Origin: Dinghuibacter silviterrae
GTDB taxonomy: Bacteria > Bacteroidota > Bacteroidia > Chitinophagales > Chitinophagaceae
DNA: 64,000 bases
Direction of reading: 5' to 3'
NCBI RefSeq assembly: GCF_004366355.1
Contig: NZ_SODV01000001.1
Span: 744,001 to 808,000, forward strand
Of the stretch, positions 15,269 to 24,561 are shown one piece after another (the first letter of the stretch is position 1; each line of letters starts with the position of its first letter). A program made the translations under genes and the position numbers. The notes beneath the pieces were generated by a model, which saw only the letters and a program-made list of their open reading frames with translations, made no database searches and was not told the origin of the DNA.

Positions 15269-18200
15269 CTACGAGAACAGGTACTCCACATCCGCACGGG
15301 AGAGCGACTTGACAAAGCCCTGGTCATCGGAGATGAGGTCCTTGGCGAGGAGCCGCTTGCGCTCCTGGAGCTGGAGGATCTTGTCTTCGATCGAGTCTTT
15401 GCAGATCATGCGGTAGGCGAAGATTGCCTTTGTCTGGCCGATGCGGTGGGTGCGGTCGATGGCTTGTTGTTCGACGGCGGGGTTCCACCAGGGGTCGACG
15501 ATGTAGACGTAGTCCGCGGCGGTGAGGTTGAGACCCACGCCACCGGCTTTGAGCGAGATCAGGAAGACGCGGCAGGTGTCGTCGTTCTGAAAGCGCTGGA
15601 TGGCCTTTTCGCGGTCGGGGGCGCTGGTGCTGCCGTCGAAGTACTCGAACGGGATCTCCAGTTCCCTGAGCTTTTCCTTGATGAGGGCGAGCATCCCCAG
15701 GAACTGGGAGAATATCAGGGCCTTGTGGTTGGAGATGTTTTCGCTGATTTCCCGGGCCAGCTCTTCCAGCTTGGCGGAGACGTTGGGGTACTTTTCCGGT
15801 TCGTTCAGGATGGCCGGGGAGTCGCAGATCTGGCGGAGCTTCATCAGACCCTGGAGGATGGTCAGCTGGGACTTGTCGATCCCCTGGGCGTCGATGGAGC
15901 CGAGGATCTTGGCGCGGTAGTCGTTGCGGTACGCCTCGTAAATGTGCCGCTGTTCGTCCAGCATCTCGCAGAACAGGATGGACTCTGTCTTTTCGGGGAG
16001 GTCCTTGGCGACCTGTTCTTTGGTCCGGCGGAGCAGGAAGGGATAGAGCAGCCTGCGGAGGTGGTCTTTTTGTTCCTGTTCCCCAAATTTGTCGATGGGC
16101 GTGGCGAATTCGTTGCGGAAGAACTCCACGCTCCCGAGCATGCCGGGATTTAGGAAGTTCATCTGGGCGTATATGTCGAACGTGTTGTTCTGCAAGGGGG
16201 TACCACTCAGGCAAAGCCGGTTTCGGGCCGAGAGCAGACAGGCCGCCTTGGCGACCTTGGAGTGCGGGTTTTTGATGGCCTGGGATTCATCCAGGACGGC
16301 ATAGTCGAACCCAACCCCGATCAGCCATTTGATGTCGCTTCGCAGGGTCCCGTAGGTGGTGATGATGATGTTGTATTGTTCGAAGACCGAAGAGTCCTTG
16401 GCCCGGGCACCGCCGTGGTGGACCAGGTACGTCAGCTCCGGGGTGAATTTCCGGATTTCATTTTCCCAGTTGTACATCAGGGTCGTCGGACAAACCACGA
16501 CGGCCCTCAGCCGGCCACGGGTGGCGTGGAAGTGGGACAGGTAGGACAACGCCTGGACAGTTTTACCAAGACCCATATCGTCCGCCAGGATACCGCCCCA
16601 GCCGACCTCCTGGAGGTAATTGAGCCATTGGAAACCGGACACCTGGTAGGGCCGCAGGATACCCGCCAGGGTTTCCGGTGCGGGGATCTCCTCGATCCGG
16701 CGGAAAGCCCGGAGTCGCTCATATTTTTCCTCCAACTGTATGACCAGTTCCGTTTCGTCCCGGTTTTCGTAGAGCTCGTCGATGACGCTGAAATGGAATT
16801 TGGAGAGGCGAAGCCGTTCGTTCCGGTTTTCCCCGACCTTGAAAAGAAGGCTGTATTTCTTGAGCCATTCCTCCGGCAGGATACCCAGGGTACCGTCGGG
16901 AAGCTGGACAAAGGATTGTTTGCTGGCCAGGGCCTGCTTGACCGCGGCGATACCGATGTGCTGGTCCCCGAACTGGATGTCCACGCGGGCGTCAAACCAG
17001 TCGACCCCGCTGGAGATGTGGATGTGCGTGGACGGACGGGCCGTATTGAACCGGAAATTCCTCAGGACCTCGAAACCCGTGACCGGGATCTTCATATCCT
17101 TCATCGCATCAATAAAAAGGAAAAACCAGTTGTTTTTCAGCACCTCGCTCCCTTTCAACACCAGGTGGCTCGAACCGTCCGGGCGGATAAAGCCGGAGTG
17201 CAGACCCGACAATCGTTGTATAAACGCGTTTTCCGCTTCCAGGTCCCGGTGGACGACCAGGATCTGGTCTCCCTGGGCGGTGGTGATGGTACCCTTATCA
17301 CCAGATTTGGTTTCAAAACCTTTGTAAGAAAATATGGGATTGAAAACGAGGTAGTCTCCCTTTTCCTGGAGCTGGACCCTGATGTCCGGTACAACGTCCT
17401 TGATTTCCTTGACCAGGCCCGGTGCAAACGTCACCTTGTATTGCCGGGTCAGGGGCAGGATGTATTGCTGCAGGAGCGACGGCCACTGTTCATTGGGGAT
17501 GACCTTGGTCCCGTGCTCCATATAAAATTCTCCTAAGAGGATGTCATCCTGGCGTTCCCAGTTGTAAAAGACCCCATCATGAAGAAAAAGGGTGGCGTTT
17601 TTCCATTCATTTTCCCCCACTTCGAGCTGTTCATCCTCCACCCGTACGTGGCAACGGACTTTCCAGCCATCGTCCCCGTGCCCGATCCCAAAGGAGGGCA
17701 CCAGGCTTTCCGGCGAAAACCGCACCGGCCGGAGGTTTTCCGTTTTAAACGCCTTTTTCTCAGGCAGGTAGAACACAAACGGGCTGTTCGTCTGGTCCTG
17801 GGCCAGTTTCTTCAGTTTGGGGAAAAGATAGTCCAACATCAAGACCTTTGTCTCCTCCGGCAGGGTATCCCCCTCCGTATGGACGATATTTTCCCAGATG
17901 CCGCTAAAGGGTGAATTCCGGTTGAGAAACTTGTTCAGCTCCGACGGCAGGAAACGCCTCAGCAGCTGGATCAGCAATTTGTCTTCCTCCGTGAACGCCT
18001 CGGTATTGACAAACTTGCCCAGGTCGATCTTTTCTACCTTATCTACAAACTTCTCCCCGGCTTCGTCGGCTTCCCCCCGGACGACGTCAATCGAAAAACC
18101 CGGATAGGACGACGCATTGGCGTTGACGACAATTCCCAGGCGCTGACCCGCGACGTCTTCAACGACTTCGGCGGCCACTTCTTCCGGTACCGTTTCCACC

Positions 18201-19024
18201 AGTTTTACCGGTTTGACGGGCGCTATGGCCACGTTAATCTTTTTAATGGTGGGGTCGAGCACCCTCAGGAAAGGTTTGCCGTCGTTATACGTGAACTCGA
18301 ACTTGCCCTTCAGGTCGTCGCTCAGGCTGTATCCGTAGGCCTGGAGGAGCTTGTTTTTCTCCTTGTCCCAGTTCCGGATGGTATCGAAATAGTGGGGACC
18401 AAAAGCATTTAGCAACTGGAGCAGCAAAGCGGTCTTGTGTTTGCACAAGGAGTGGGTCTGCTCGTCACAGGTGCAGGAGGTATCGAAATTCCGTTCTTCG
18501 TTCTTTTGGATGACCAGGGGATATACCTCGCCCTCGTCTTCCAGGCGGGCTTCCACCCTTTCATCCTTCGCGGAAATGATGTTCGCCAGGTTGTGCCTCA
18601 TGATCTCCTCGGCCTGGTTAAACAGGGCGGGCGACGTCAGCAAACGGATGGTCTTGAGGTCTATGAACTTCATTTTCACCATCGTATGCCGCTGATTGTA
18701 GATGACCTCCTGGTCCCCCAGGAGGTTCTTATCCAACATTTCCTGCAGCTGGAAAAGGGCGGCGGATTCGTGGCGGCAGATGTCCCCCAGGTTATAGGGG
18801 CAGCCACAACGGAGGTTCATGGTCTTCGCATCCCGGTATTTTTGAACGTACACCTTGTAAAAGGTACTGTACGCGTCATCCTTCACACGGAATACGACGG
18901 ATCCGGAGAGTTCATCGTGTTCGACCAGCTCGACAAAACCAATGGCGTGGATCTTTTTCCCCCGGCGAATTACTTCATCCGTCCCATTGGTATACACATA
19001 TTTAGTCAGATAAGGGAGGGCCAT
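15269..19024 (-). CDS. SNF2-family DNA translocase/helicase with two SWIM-like zinc motifs
   Basis: A 1251-residue protein. Two CxC-x7-CxH motifs, CGCPYNLGDICRH (73-85) and CTCDEQTHSLCKH (184-196), match SWIM zinc fingers. A long middle region follows, then the SNF2 ATPase: Walker A LADDMGLGKT near 810, DESQ in place of DEAH, LSGTPLQNN, and the helicase C-terminal motifs SLKAGGVGLNL and DRTHRIGQ. Such proteins remodel protein-DNA complexes or help transcription or repair. The ATG is at 19024, and a minus-strand TACTTTTG box at 19043-19050 fits a promoter. Its target is unknown. Confidence 0.92.
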   Translation of the reverse strand: MALPYLTKYVYTNGTDEVIRRGKKIHAIGFVELVEHDELSGSVVFRVKDDAYSTFYKVYVQKYRDAKTMNLRCGCPYNLGDICRHESAALFQLQEMLDKNLLGDQEVIYNQRHTMVKMKFIDLKTIRLLTSPALFNQAEEIMRHNLANIISAKDERVEARLEDEGEVYPLVIQKNEERNFDTSCTCDEQTHSLCKHKTALLLQLLNAFGPHYFDTIRNWDKEKNKLLQAYGYSLSDDLKGKFEFTYNDGKPFLRVLDPTIKKINVAIAPVKPVKLVETVPEEVAAEVVEDVAGQRLGIVVNANASSYPGFSIDVVRGEADEAGEKFVDKVEKIDLGKFVNTEAFTEEDKLLIQLLRRFLPSELNKFLNRNSPFSGIWENIVHTEGDTLPEETKVLMLDYLFPKLKKLAQDQTNSPFVFYLPEKKAFKTENLRPVRFSPESLVPSFGIGHGDDGWKVRCHVRVEDEQLEVGENEWKNATLFLHDGVFYNWERQDDILLGEFYMEHGTKVIPNEQWPSLLQQYILPLTRQYKVTFAPGLVKEIKDVVPDIRVQLQEKGDYLVFNPIFSYKGFETKSGDKGTITTAQGDQILVVHRDLEAENAFIQRLSGLHSGFIRPDGSSHLVLKGSEVLKNNWFFLFIDAMKDMKIPVTGFEVLRNFRFNTARPSTHIHISSGVDWFDARVDIQFGDQHIGIAAVKQALASKQSFVQLPDGTLGILPEEWLKKYSLLFKVGENRNERLRLSKFHFSVIDELYENRDETELVIQLEEKYERLRAFRRIEEIPAPETLAGILRPYQVSGFQWLNYLQEVGWGGILADDMGLGKTVQALSYLSHFHATRGRLRAVVVCPTTLMYNWENEIRKFTPELTYLVHHGGARAKDSSVFEQYNIIITTYGTLRSDIKWLIGVGFDYAVLDESQAIKNPHSKVAKAACLLSARNRLCLSGTPLQNNTFDIYAQMNFLNPGMLGSVEFFRNEFATPIDKFGEQEQKDHLRRLLYPFLLRRTKEQVAKDLPEKTESILFCEMLDEQRHIYEAYRNDYRAKILGSIDAQGIDKSQLTILQGLMKLRQICDSPAILNEPEKYPNVSAKLEELAREISENISNHKALIFSQFLGMLALIKEKLRELEIPFEYFDGSTSAPDREKAIQRFQNDDTCRVFLISLKAGGVGLNLTAADYVYIVDPWWNPAVEQQAIDRTHRIGQTKAIFAYRMICKDSIEDKILQLQERKRLLAKDLISDDQGFVKSLSRADVEYLFS

Positions 19025-19095
19025 TCAGAAAAGGGCAATTCACAAAAGTAAAGCAAAATACCCGAAACGGCCTTCAAAAATCCGAAGATACCACT

Positions 19096-19830
19096 TCACG
19101 AAATTGTTAAATCACTCGTCAACTTGCCTTCATTATAAACGGGCAGCACGCCTGCAACGTTGGGTGTCAGGCAGTAACGAATGTCCTCTTCCAGGCCATA
19201 CCCGCTCAGGCGGTGATAGTGGGAAGCGTTTTGTTTGCGCATGAATCCAAACAGGTCCTTTTTGGCGTCCTGATAAAGGGTATGCGCTATTTTGGAGGAA
19301 TCGCAATTGATCTCGAAAGCGGACTCCAGCCGGTGGATGATGGCCCCGGCGCAAAGGGTGTCCTCTATATTGACCCGGTCCTTCCAGGCGGAACAACCCA
19401 GCACCACGGACTGTTGTTGTTTGGAGAGGTAGGCACAGACCGCGTCCAGGTTGGAAAAAGCGCCGGTGATCACCCGCTGGGCCCCCTTTTCAAGCGCCAT
19501 GTGAAGGAGTTTGGTGCCATTGGTCGTCGTCAGGACCAGGGTTTTGCCTTCGATAAATTCCCGTGGATACTCAAAGGGCGAGTTGCCGTGTTCGAGCCCC
19601 TCCGCGATCTTTCCATCCCTTTCTCCTGCCGTGATCCCCTCGATCTGCCGGCCGATCTCTATACACTTGGCGACGCTGTCCACCGGTATGACGCACCGGG
19701 CCCCATTATAAAGGGCGGTGGCGATGGTGGACGTCGCCCGAAGCACGTCGATGATGACGACAATACTGGAACTCACATCATACAAAGGCAAAAGAGCAGG
19801 GGAAAGCGAGGTATGCAAACTGGGTTTCAT
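19096..19830 (-). CDS. comB: ComB-like 2-phosphosulfolactate phosphatase
   Basis: A 244-residue member of the ComB family, which removes phosphate from 2-phosphosulfolactate. Visible family features are VVIIDVLRATSTIATAL near residue 25, AGERDG, the TTTNGTK loop and GCSAWKDR. In methanogens the enzyme serves coenzyme M synthesis. In Bacteroidota the product may feed sulfolactate or cysteate metabolism, but no ComA, ComC or sulfonolipid gene is in the window. It lies one base after the SRPBCC gene, so they are probably co-transcribed. Family assignment is firm, in vivo substrate is not. Confidence 0.85.
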   Translation of the reverse strand: MKPSLHTSLSPALLPLYDVSSSIVVIIDVLRATSTIATALYNGARCVIPVDSVAKCIEIGRQIEGITAGERDGKIAEGLEHGNSPFEYPREFIEGKTLVLTTTNGTKLLHMALEKGAQRVITGAFSNLDAVCAYLSKQQQSVVLGCSAWKDRVNIEDTLCAGAIIHRLESAFEINCDSSKIAHTLYQDAKKDLFGFMRKQNASHYHRLSGYGLEEDIRYCLTPNVAGVLPVYNEGKLTSDLTIS

Positions 19831-19831
19831 G

Positions 19832-20314
19832 TCATTTTTTCTCCGGAAGAATCACCTTCCATTTTTCGCCTTCCGCGTACTGTTTGATCAGCCGGTTCTT
19901 GGCTTCCAGGTATTTTTTTAAAAAGGACCGGATCAGCAACCCGTCCGCCCACTTGCCCGCCGCGCCATAAGCGGGCTCGTATTCCAGCAGGTCGATGAGC
20001 AGGGTCCCGTTCTCGATCGGTTTGAAATGGTGTTCGTGCCTCAGGTTGCGGAACGAACCCCGGACCAAGGTACTGACAAACATCTTTGGATCCTCCATCA
20101 CGTCAATCTTTGTCACCAGCTCCCGTTGCCGGCCGAGGTAGCTCAGCCGGAAGCTGATTTTATCCCCAACGTTCATCAGGCCCTCTCCCCGGCTTTCCAG
20201 GGTGCCCTTTTTGTAGGACCGCAGTACAGCCTTGTGTAAACTGGTGCTCCGGGAAAGATTGAAGATCCTCTCCACCGGTGCGTGGATACATGAGGTCACA
20301 TGGATGGTCGACAT
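19832..20314 (-). CDS. SRPBCC (START/Bet v1-like) ligand-binding family protein
   Basis: A 160-residue protein with the opening IHVTSCIHAPVERIFNLS and the later HEHHFKPIENGTLLIDLLEYEPAYG, both typical of coenzyme Q-binding or polyketide cyclase-like SRPBCC domains. There is no signal peptide or membrane segment. Ligand and role are unknown. It is 39 bases downstream of gcvT and one base upstream of comB, so the three probably form one transcript. Confidence 0.72.
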   Translation of the reverse strand: MSTIHVTSCIHAPVERIFNLSRSTSLHKAVLRSYKKGTLESRGEGLMNVGDKISFRLSYLGRQRELVTKIDVMEDPKMFVSTLVRGSFRNLRHEHHFKPIENGTLLIDLLEYEPAYGAAGKWADGLLIRSFLKKYLEAKNRLIKQYAEGEKWKVILPEKK

Positions 20315-20353
20315 GAGGTATTGGTTTGGGCGCTTATCAGCAAAAAATGTGCC

Positions 20354-21427
20354 CTACGAGAAGGGAACCCTCACCACTTTTGCCGCGAGCGCCTTGTCCC
20401 GGACGAGGATCCGGATCGGGGTATCCAGGGCCGCGTGCGCCACGTCCACGTAGCCCAGCCCGACGGCCTTCTGGAGAGAGGGCGACTGCGTACCGGAGGT
20501 GACCCGTCCGATCGTTTTACCCGTTTCGTCGGCGATTACGTAGTCGTGACGGGGTATCCCCTTATCCACCATCTCGAAACCCACCAGTTTGCGTCCGACG
20601 CCTTCCGCCTTTTGCTTTTCCAAAAAGGGCCTGGCAGTAAAGTCTTTTGTGAATTTGGTGATCCACCCCAAACCGGCCTCCAGGGGTGAGGTCGTATCGT
20701 CTATATCGTTCCCGTACAGACAATACCCCATTTCCAGCCGGAGCGTATCCCGGGCGCCAAGACCCACCGGTTTGATCCCCTTGGCCAGGATCGCGTCCCA
20801 AATCCGCCCGGCGTTTTCCTCCTTCCCCTCAAAATAAATCTCCACGCCGCCGGCCCCGGTGTATCCCGTGGCGCTGATCAGCACATTGTCCACACCAGCA
20901 AAGGTTCCCTTGACAAAAGTGTAGTATTTCAGGTTCAGTATATCCCCCTCCGTCAGGTCCTGGAGGAGCTTGGTGGCATTGGGTCCCTGGATCGCCAGGA
21001 GCGCCGTCCGGTCGGAAATGTCCTGGAGCGTGGCCCCGGTCGTATTCCGGGCGCTGATCCAGTTCCAGTCCTTTTCGATATTGGCCGCGTTGACCACGAT
21101 CATATAGGTTTTCCCGGGTTCCAGGCAATAGATCAGGAGGTCATCCACTATACCGCCCTCCTCGTTTGGCATACAGCTGTATTGTGCCTGCCCTGCGCCC
21201 AGCTTGGACGCATCGTTCGAGGTCACCCGCTGGATCAGGTCGAGTGCACCTTCCCCCTTTACGATAAACTCGCCCATGTGGCTCACATCGAACACGCCGG
21301 CATTCGTACGGACCGACTGGTGTTCTTCATTGATCCCGGTATAAGAGATCGGCATGTTGTAGCCTGCAAACGGCGCCATTTTCGCGCCCAAAGCCTGGTG
21401 CCGCGCGGTAAAGGGGGTATTCTTCAT
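20354..21427 (-). CDS. gcvT: Glycine cleavage system T protein (aminomethyltransferase)
   Basis: A 357-residue tetrahydrofolate-dependent aminomethyltransferase. Family features are [11 protein letters not shown] near residue 45, the DDLLIY segment, AIQGPNA, and [19 protein letters not shown] near 235. It transfers the methylene group of H-protein-bound glycine to tetrahydrofolate. The other gcv genes are not in the window. Its length matches the family. It starts a likely three-gene transcript with an SRPBCC gene and comB. Confidence 0.95.
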   Translation of the reverse strand: MKNTPFTARHQALGAKMAPFAGYNMPISYTGINEEHQSVRTNAGVFDVSHMGEFIVKGEGALDLIQRVTSNDASKLGAGQAQYSCMPNEEGGIVDDLLIYCLEPGKTYMIVVNAANIEKDWNWISARNTTGATLQDISDRTALLAIQGPNATKLLQDLTEGDILNLKYYTFVKGTFAGVDNVLISATGYTGAGGVEIYFEGKEENAGRIWDAILAKGIKPVGLGARDTLRLEMGYCLYGNDIDDTTSPLEAGLGWITKFTKDFTARPFLEKQKAEGVGRKLVGFEMVDKGIPRHDYVIADETGKTIGRVTSGTQSPSLQKAVGLGYVDVAHAALDTPIRILVRDKALAAKVVRVPFS

Positions 21428-21460
21428 GTATACTAACGATGGTTTGGGCGCAAATGTAAG

Positions 21461-23749
21461 TCAAAGGGCGCAGCTGATATGATAAAACCGCGAAGTAATA
21501 TTGTCGTTATCGGGCAGCGATCCGGTGTCCCTGCGGCTGATGGAGGCCTGGACAGCCGTGTCCGCCTTGGATTTTGCCGGGGCTTTTGGCGTTTGCGGCG
21601 CCGCCGGGTGATACCGGTATTCATGGTTCGGGTTCGCCGTATCCGGTTTTTCGGGCTTTTCCGTCTTCTCCTGCTTTTCGGTGGCCTCCGGTTTGTCGCC
21701 GTCGTCGTTGTTATCGTCGTCGCTGTCGTGGGTGATCTTTTTCCCATCGGCCCGAACCAGCCCGTCTTTGGTCATGATGTAGTCTACCCCCGTTTCCCAG
21801 TCCTCATTGCTGTAGTCCCCGTCGTCCATGTCCACGTTATTGTTGTCCCATTTGTTTTTCCAGATCCGGACTTTGTACTCGCTCAGCCGGTCCACGCTCT
21901 CGTCCAGGAAGATGTGCTTGCCCACCGGGACCGAAAGATTCACATAAACCCCCTGACCCCGATAACGCTCGTCCTGGCCCAGCGTAAAGGTCCTGGACAG
22001 GTAGAGTATACTGTCTTCCTGCTGGAAGCTGTAATTGATTTGTTCCGCCTTGCTCCGGGCATCCTCCGGGTCATTCCCCCTGCTGCGTTTCCGGATCGCG
22101 ACGTGATAGTCCCCGTCCGGGCTTTGGCCCAGGTTTAGCCGCACGTCGTAGATATGAAGGAGGTTGTCGTCTCCTGCCTCCATAAACCCGTCCATGTGCA
22201 CCCCCCAATTCCAGCTGTCGTTTCCAAACGATTGGTTTTTCACCCTGACGATCATCTTGTTATGGGATGGCTGCGCGATCGATGCCTGGTCCGTGACGGC
22301 GTTTCCATCCCTCACGCTCCGGACGATCATACCCGCCAGGCAAAAAGCGCTCACAAACCCTAAAAACCAAAGCGAACCGAAAACATACCGGATATAGTTG
22401 TCCGCCTTCCTGCCGGTGATCATCCGGATGATCCAATAAAAGATGGCGACCACGGGAATACCAAGGAAAAGTACAAGCGTAGCCCAGAAGAAAAAGTGCG
22501 CCCAAAAACCCTGCAGGAAAATATCCGAAAGCGTATACGCACCGACGCTTCCAAACAACACCGCAATCAGGCTCGCCAGGATGCTAAAAGCAATGATCCC
22601 TGCTATGAACATAAAGAATATCTTGAAAAGCATCCCGATCGCGCGCAACACGCCCGAACCGGTTCTCCTCGCGGCCGGCGCCGCTTCCTTCGCGAAACGC
22701 CTGCTGGTGGATTTGAGTTCTTCTCCCATAGCCTGGGCCCTTTCCGAAAACTCACCCCCCGCCTTAACGGCGCGCTCCTTGATCCCCTGCAACTCCTGCT
22801 GGACCGTGGCCCGGATGCTCTCCAGGTCGATCTTCGCACCCCTCATCTCCAACCGCTCGCTGGCCGTCCGGGCTTCGGGCAACACCGCCCAAAGAATGAT
22901 ATACACCAATAACAAGGAACCACCAAACCCGTTAAATACGGTATAAGAGAAGTCATGCCAGTGCCACCACCAGAAGGCCACGCGCCCGATGGCGCCAACA
23001 ACCCCGAGCAAAAAAGGCGCTGCAAAGATCAGCCGCGGGATCCAGACCTCTATATTGAAATAGGCCGCAATCCCCCCGCACACCCCACCGATCATCCGGT
23101 CTTCCGGATTACGAAAAAGACGCTTGCGGATGTTGGCTTCCATGGCTTGCGTCGGCAACGCGATCCAAAGGACGAAATAGACCAGGACCGCCGCCCCGAA
23201 ACTTCCGAAAACCATGATGACGTAGAGGATCCGGATAATCACCGGGTCGATTTTCAGGTAGTTGGCCAGGCCGCTACAGACCCCCCCCAGCACCTTGTCC
23301 GACTCGTTGCGGTATAAACGGCCACGGGGTTCATACTGACCACCGGTAAAATGGCCACCGGCCGTTTTTTCCGTGGAGCCCATGCCCGCCGTGCCCGCGC
23401 CGGTCCCGGTTTTGCCCGCGCCAGTCCCGGTTTTGCCCGCGCCGGCCCCTTGGTTCGCCCCCATCTGCTCCGCAAAGGAATTTTCCGCCGCCTCGAAATC
23501 CTCCGGCCGGCCCATATTATCGATGATCCTGCCCAGGTCTTCGTCCGTGATACAGGTGGCCCCCCCTTTCAGGTAATCATTAAATAATTCCCCGATCCGG
23601 TCCTGGATGTCGTTGATGATCTCCTCCCTGCCCTCTTCGTTGGCAAAATAGCGTCTCAGGCTTTCGATATACTGCTTCAAAAGTTCAAAAGCAGATTCTT
23701 CGATCGGTATTACCCGGCCCTGAAAGTTTATATTAATCACTTTTTTCAT
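21461..23749 (-). CDS. Large multi-pass protein with two PspC domains
   Basis: A 762-residue membrane protein. After an N-terminal domain (1-95) with FANEEGREEIINDIQDRI comes a Gly/Thr repeat linker (GTGAGKT units, about 96-125). Two PspC domains follow: LGGVCSGLANYLKID and MIGGVCGGIAAYFNI. Further membrane segments lie between about 360 and 480, then a C-terminal extracytoplasmic domain ends in an acidic, Lys-rich tail. PspC domains signal envelope stress in other bacteria. The ATG at 23749 gives the usual MKKVININFQGR start and lies 16 bases after the padR stop. Confidence 0.88.
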   Translation of the reverse strand: MKKVININFQGRVIPIEESAFELLKQYIESLRRYFANEEGREEIINDIQDRIGELFNDYLKGGATCITDEDLGRIIDNMGRPEDFEAAENSFAEQMGANQGAGAGKTGTGAGKTGTGAGTAGMGSTEKTAGGHFTGGQYEPRGRLYRNESDKVLGGVCSGLANYLKIDPVIIRILYVIMVFGSFGAAVLVYFVLWIALPTQAMEANIRKRLFRNPEDRMIGGVCGGIAAYFNIEVWIPRLIFAAPFLLGVVGAIGRVAFWWWHWHDFSYTVFNGFGGSLLLVYIILWAVLPEARTASERLEMRGAKIDLESIRATVQQELQGIKERAVKAGGEFSERAQAMGEELKSTSRRFAKEAAPAARRTGSGVLRAIGMLFKIFFMFIAGIIAFSILASLIAVLFGSVGAYTLSDIFLQGFWAHFFFWATLVLFLGIPVVAIFYWIIRMITGRKADNYIRYVFGSLWFLGFVSAFCLAGMIVRSVRDGNAVTDQASIAQPSHNKMIVRVKNQSFGNDSWNWGVHMDGFMEAGDDNLLHIYDVRLNLGQSPDGDYHVAIRKRSRGNDPEDARSKAEQINYSFQQEDSILYLSRTFTLGQDERYRGQGVYVNLSVPVGKHIFLDESVDRLSEYKVRIWKNKWDNNNVDMDDGDYSNEDWETGVDYIMTKDGLVRADGKKITHDSDDDNNDDGDKPEATEKQEKTEKPEKPDTANPNHEYRYHPAAPQTPKAPAKSKADTAVQASISRRDTGSLPDNDNITSRFYHISCAL

Positions 23750-23765
23750 GACGATCTTTTGAATG

Positions 23766-24116
23766 TTATGGTTGTTCTGTACCGTTGTTGGGCAATTGAG
23801 TAAGGGCGCTAACGGCCCCCGCCAGTTCATTCCAGGTATCTTCCAGCTCCTTGTAAAAGGTCAACCCCTTGTCCGTCAGGTTAAAGTATTTGCGGGGAGG
23901 CCCCGAATTGCTTTCCACCCACCGGTAGCTCAGGAAGTCTGCATTTTTCAACCTCGTCAGCAATGGATACAAGGTTCCTTCCAGGATGTGCAGGTTGGCC
24001 GACTTCATTTTCTCGATAATATCAGATGGGTAAGCCTCCCCGTGTCTGATAATGGAGAGAATGCAGAATTCCAGCACCCCCTTTCTCATCTGGCTCTGCG
24101 TGTTTTCAATGTTCAT
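23766..24116 (-). CDS. PadR-family transcriptional regulator
   Basis: A 116-residue winged-helix repressor. The PadR DNA-binding domain is clear: KGVLEFCILSIIRHGEAYPSD, then ILEGTLYPLLTRLKN and RKYFNLTDKG. The C-terminal dimerisation helix is short, as in the PadR-s2 subfamily. It precedes the PspC gene by 16 bases, a common arrangement in Bacteroidota, and probably controls that operon including itself. A candidate operator overlaps its promoter upstream. The inducing signal is unknown. Confidence 0.9.
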   Translation of the reverse strand: MNIENTQSQMRKGVLEFCILSIIRHGEAYPSDIIEKMKSANLHILEGTLYPLLTRLKNADFLSYRWVESNSGPPRKYFNLTDKGLTFYKELEDTWNELAGAVSALTQLPNNGTEQP

Positions 24117-24175
24117 AGCGCTTCTTTTTTAGAATGGCTTCCGCATGTCTCCGGATCCGTAATTGGATTCTGATA

Positions 24176-24239
24176 CAAATCTATGGTATAATTTAGTATT
24201 ATGCAATACCAACTACCATTTTTTTTATAGTACTGGTAG
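24176..24239 (-). promoter_or_regulatory. Promoter and candidate PadR operators
   Basis: On the minus strand a TTG (24204-24206), 20 bases, then TAGATTTG (24176-24183) match the Bacteroidota -33/-7 consensus. The inverted repeat TGGTAT (24184-24189) and ATACCA (24206-24211) fills the space between the two boxes. A second one, CTACCA (24213-24218) and TGGTAG (24234-24239), lies just upstream. The overlap with the core promoter is what an autorepressor site would look like. Binding by the PadR protein is inferred. Confidence 0.6.
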
Positions 24240-24332
24240 ATTTTTTTGAGGAAAAAAGGGGTTATGGACATACCTCTTTGATTATCAATAGAACCGCCTC
24301 GGGTCCTCGACCAAAGGGACGGTCAGCGTGCT

Positions 24333-24433
24333 GGAAGAATGGTTTGTCTTTTTTCTTCTTTTCCGGAGGGTTAAAGCCTGCATTGCATCCCTAAATTCTC
24401 CGGAAAAGAAGAAAAAAGACAAACCATTCTTCC
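24333..24433. repeat. Long perfect palindrome, copy 2 of a dispersed family
   Basis: The arms are 24333-24367 and 24399-24433, 35 bases each and perfectly complementary, with a 31-base loop containing GCCTGCATTGCAT. The arm core TTGTCTTTTTTCTTCTTTTC resembles the other two copies. It lies in the 622-base gap between padR and the next minus-strand gene. Read on the minus strand, the flank GACCGCGCTTAAGG precedes the arm and matches GACCGCGTTTAAGG beside copy 3, so this copy is inverted relative to copies 1 and 3. The palindrome is preceded on its 5' side by AT-rich sequence without a gene. Confidence 0.9.
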
Positions 24434-24522
24434 TTAAGCGCGGTCGGTCCCGTGATCTGTACACGTTGGCGGGGGTGAACCCTGGACCGGTTTGTTTGTT
24501 GAGGGGTTGGGAGGGGGTAGTG

Positions 24523-24561
24523 GCAAAAAATAAGGCCCCGCCCGGGTAAAAGGGCGAGACC
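24523..24561 (-). terminator. Rho-independent terminator of the small secreted protein gene
   Basis: On the minus strand GGTCTCGCCC pairs with GGGCGGGGCC (10 bp including two G-U pairs), and the stem is followed by TTATTTTTTG. It lies about 180 bases after the stop at 24739. The intervening 3' region has one imperfect hairpin but no T-run and no gene. Confidence 0.65.

Noticed and set aside
15115-15327. Minus-strand open frame with an 11-residue repeating peptide
   Set aside because: It is the translation of the 32-33 bp tandem array; units are not multiples of three throughout and there is no family.
23390-23455. 21-bp tandem repeats inside the PspC gene as a separate repeat element
   Set aside because: They encode in-frame GTGAGKT linker units of the protein and keep the reading frame, so they are treated as part of the CDS.
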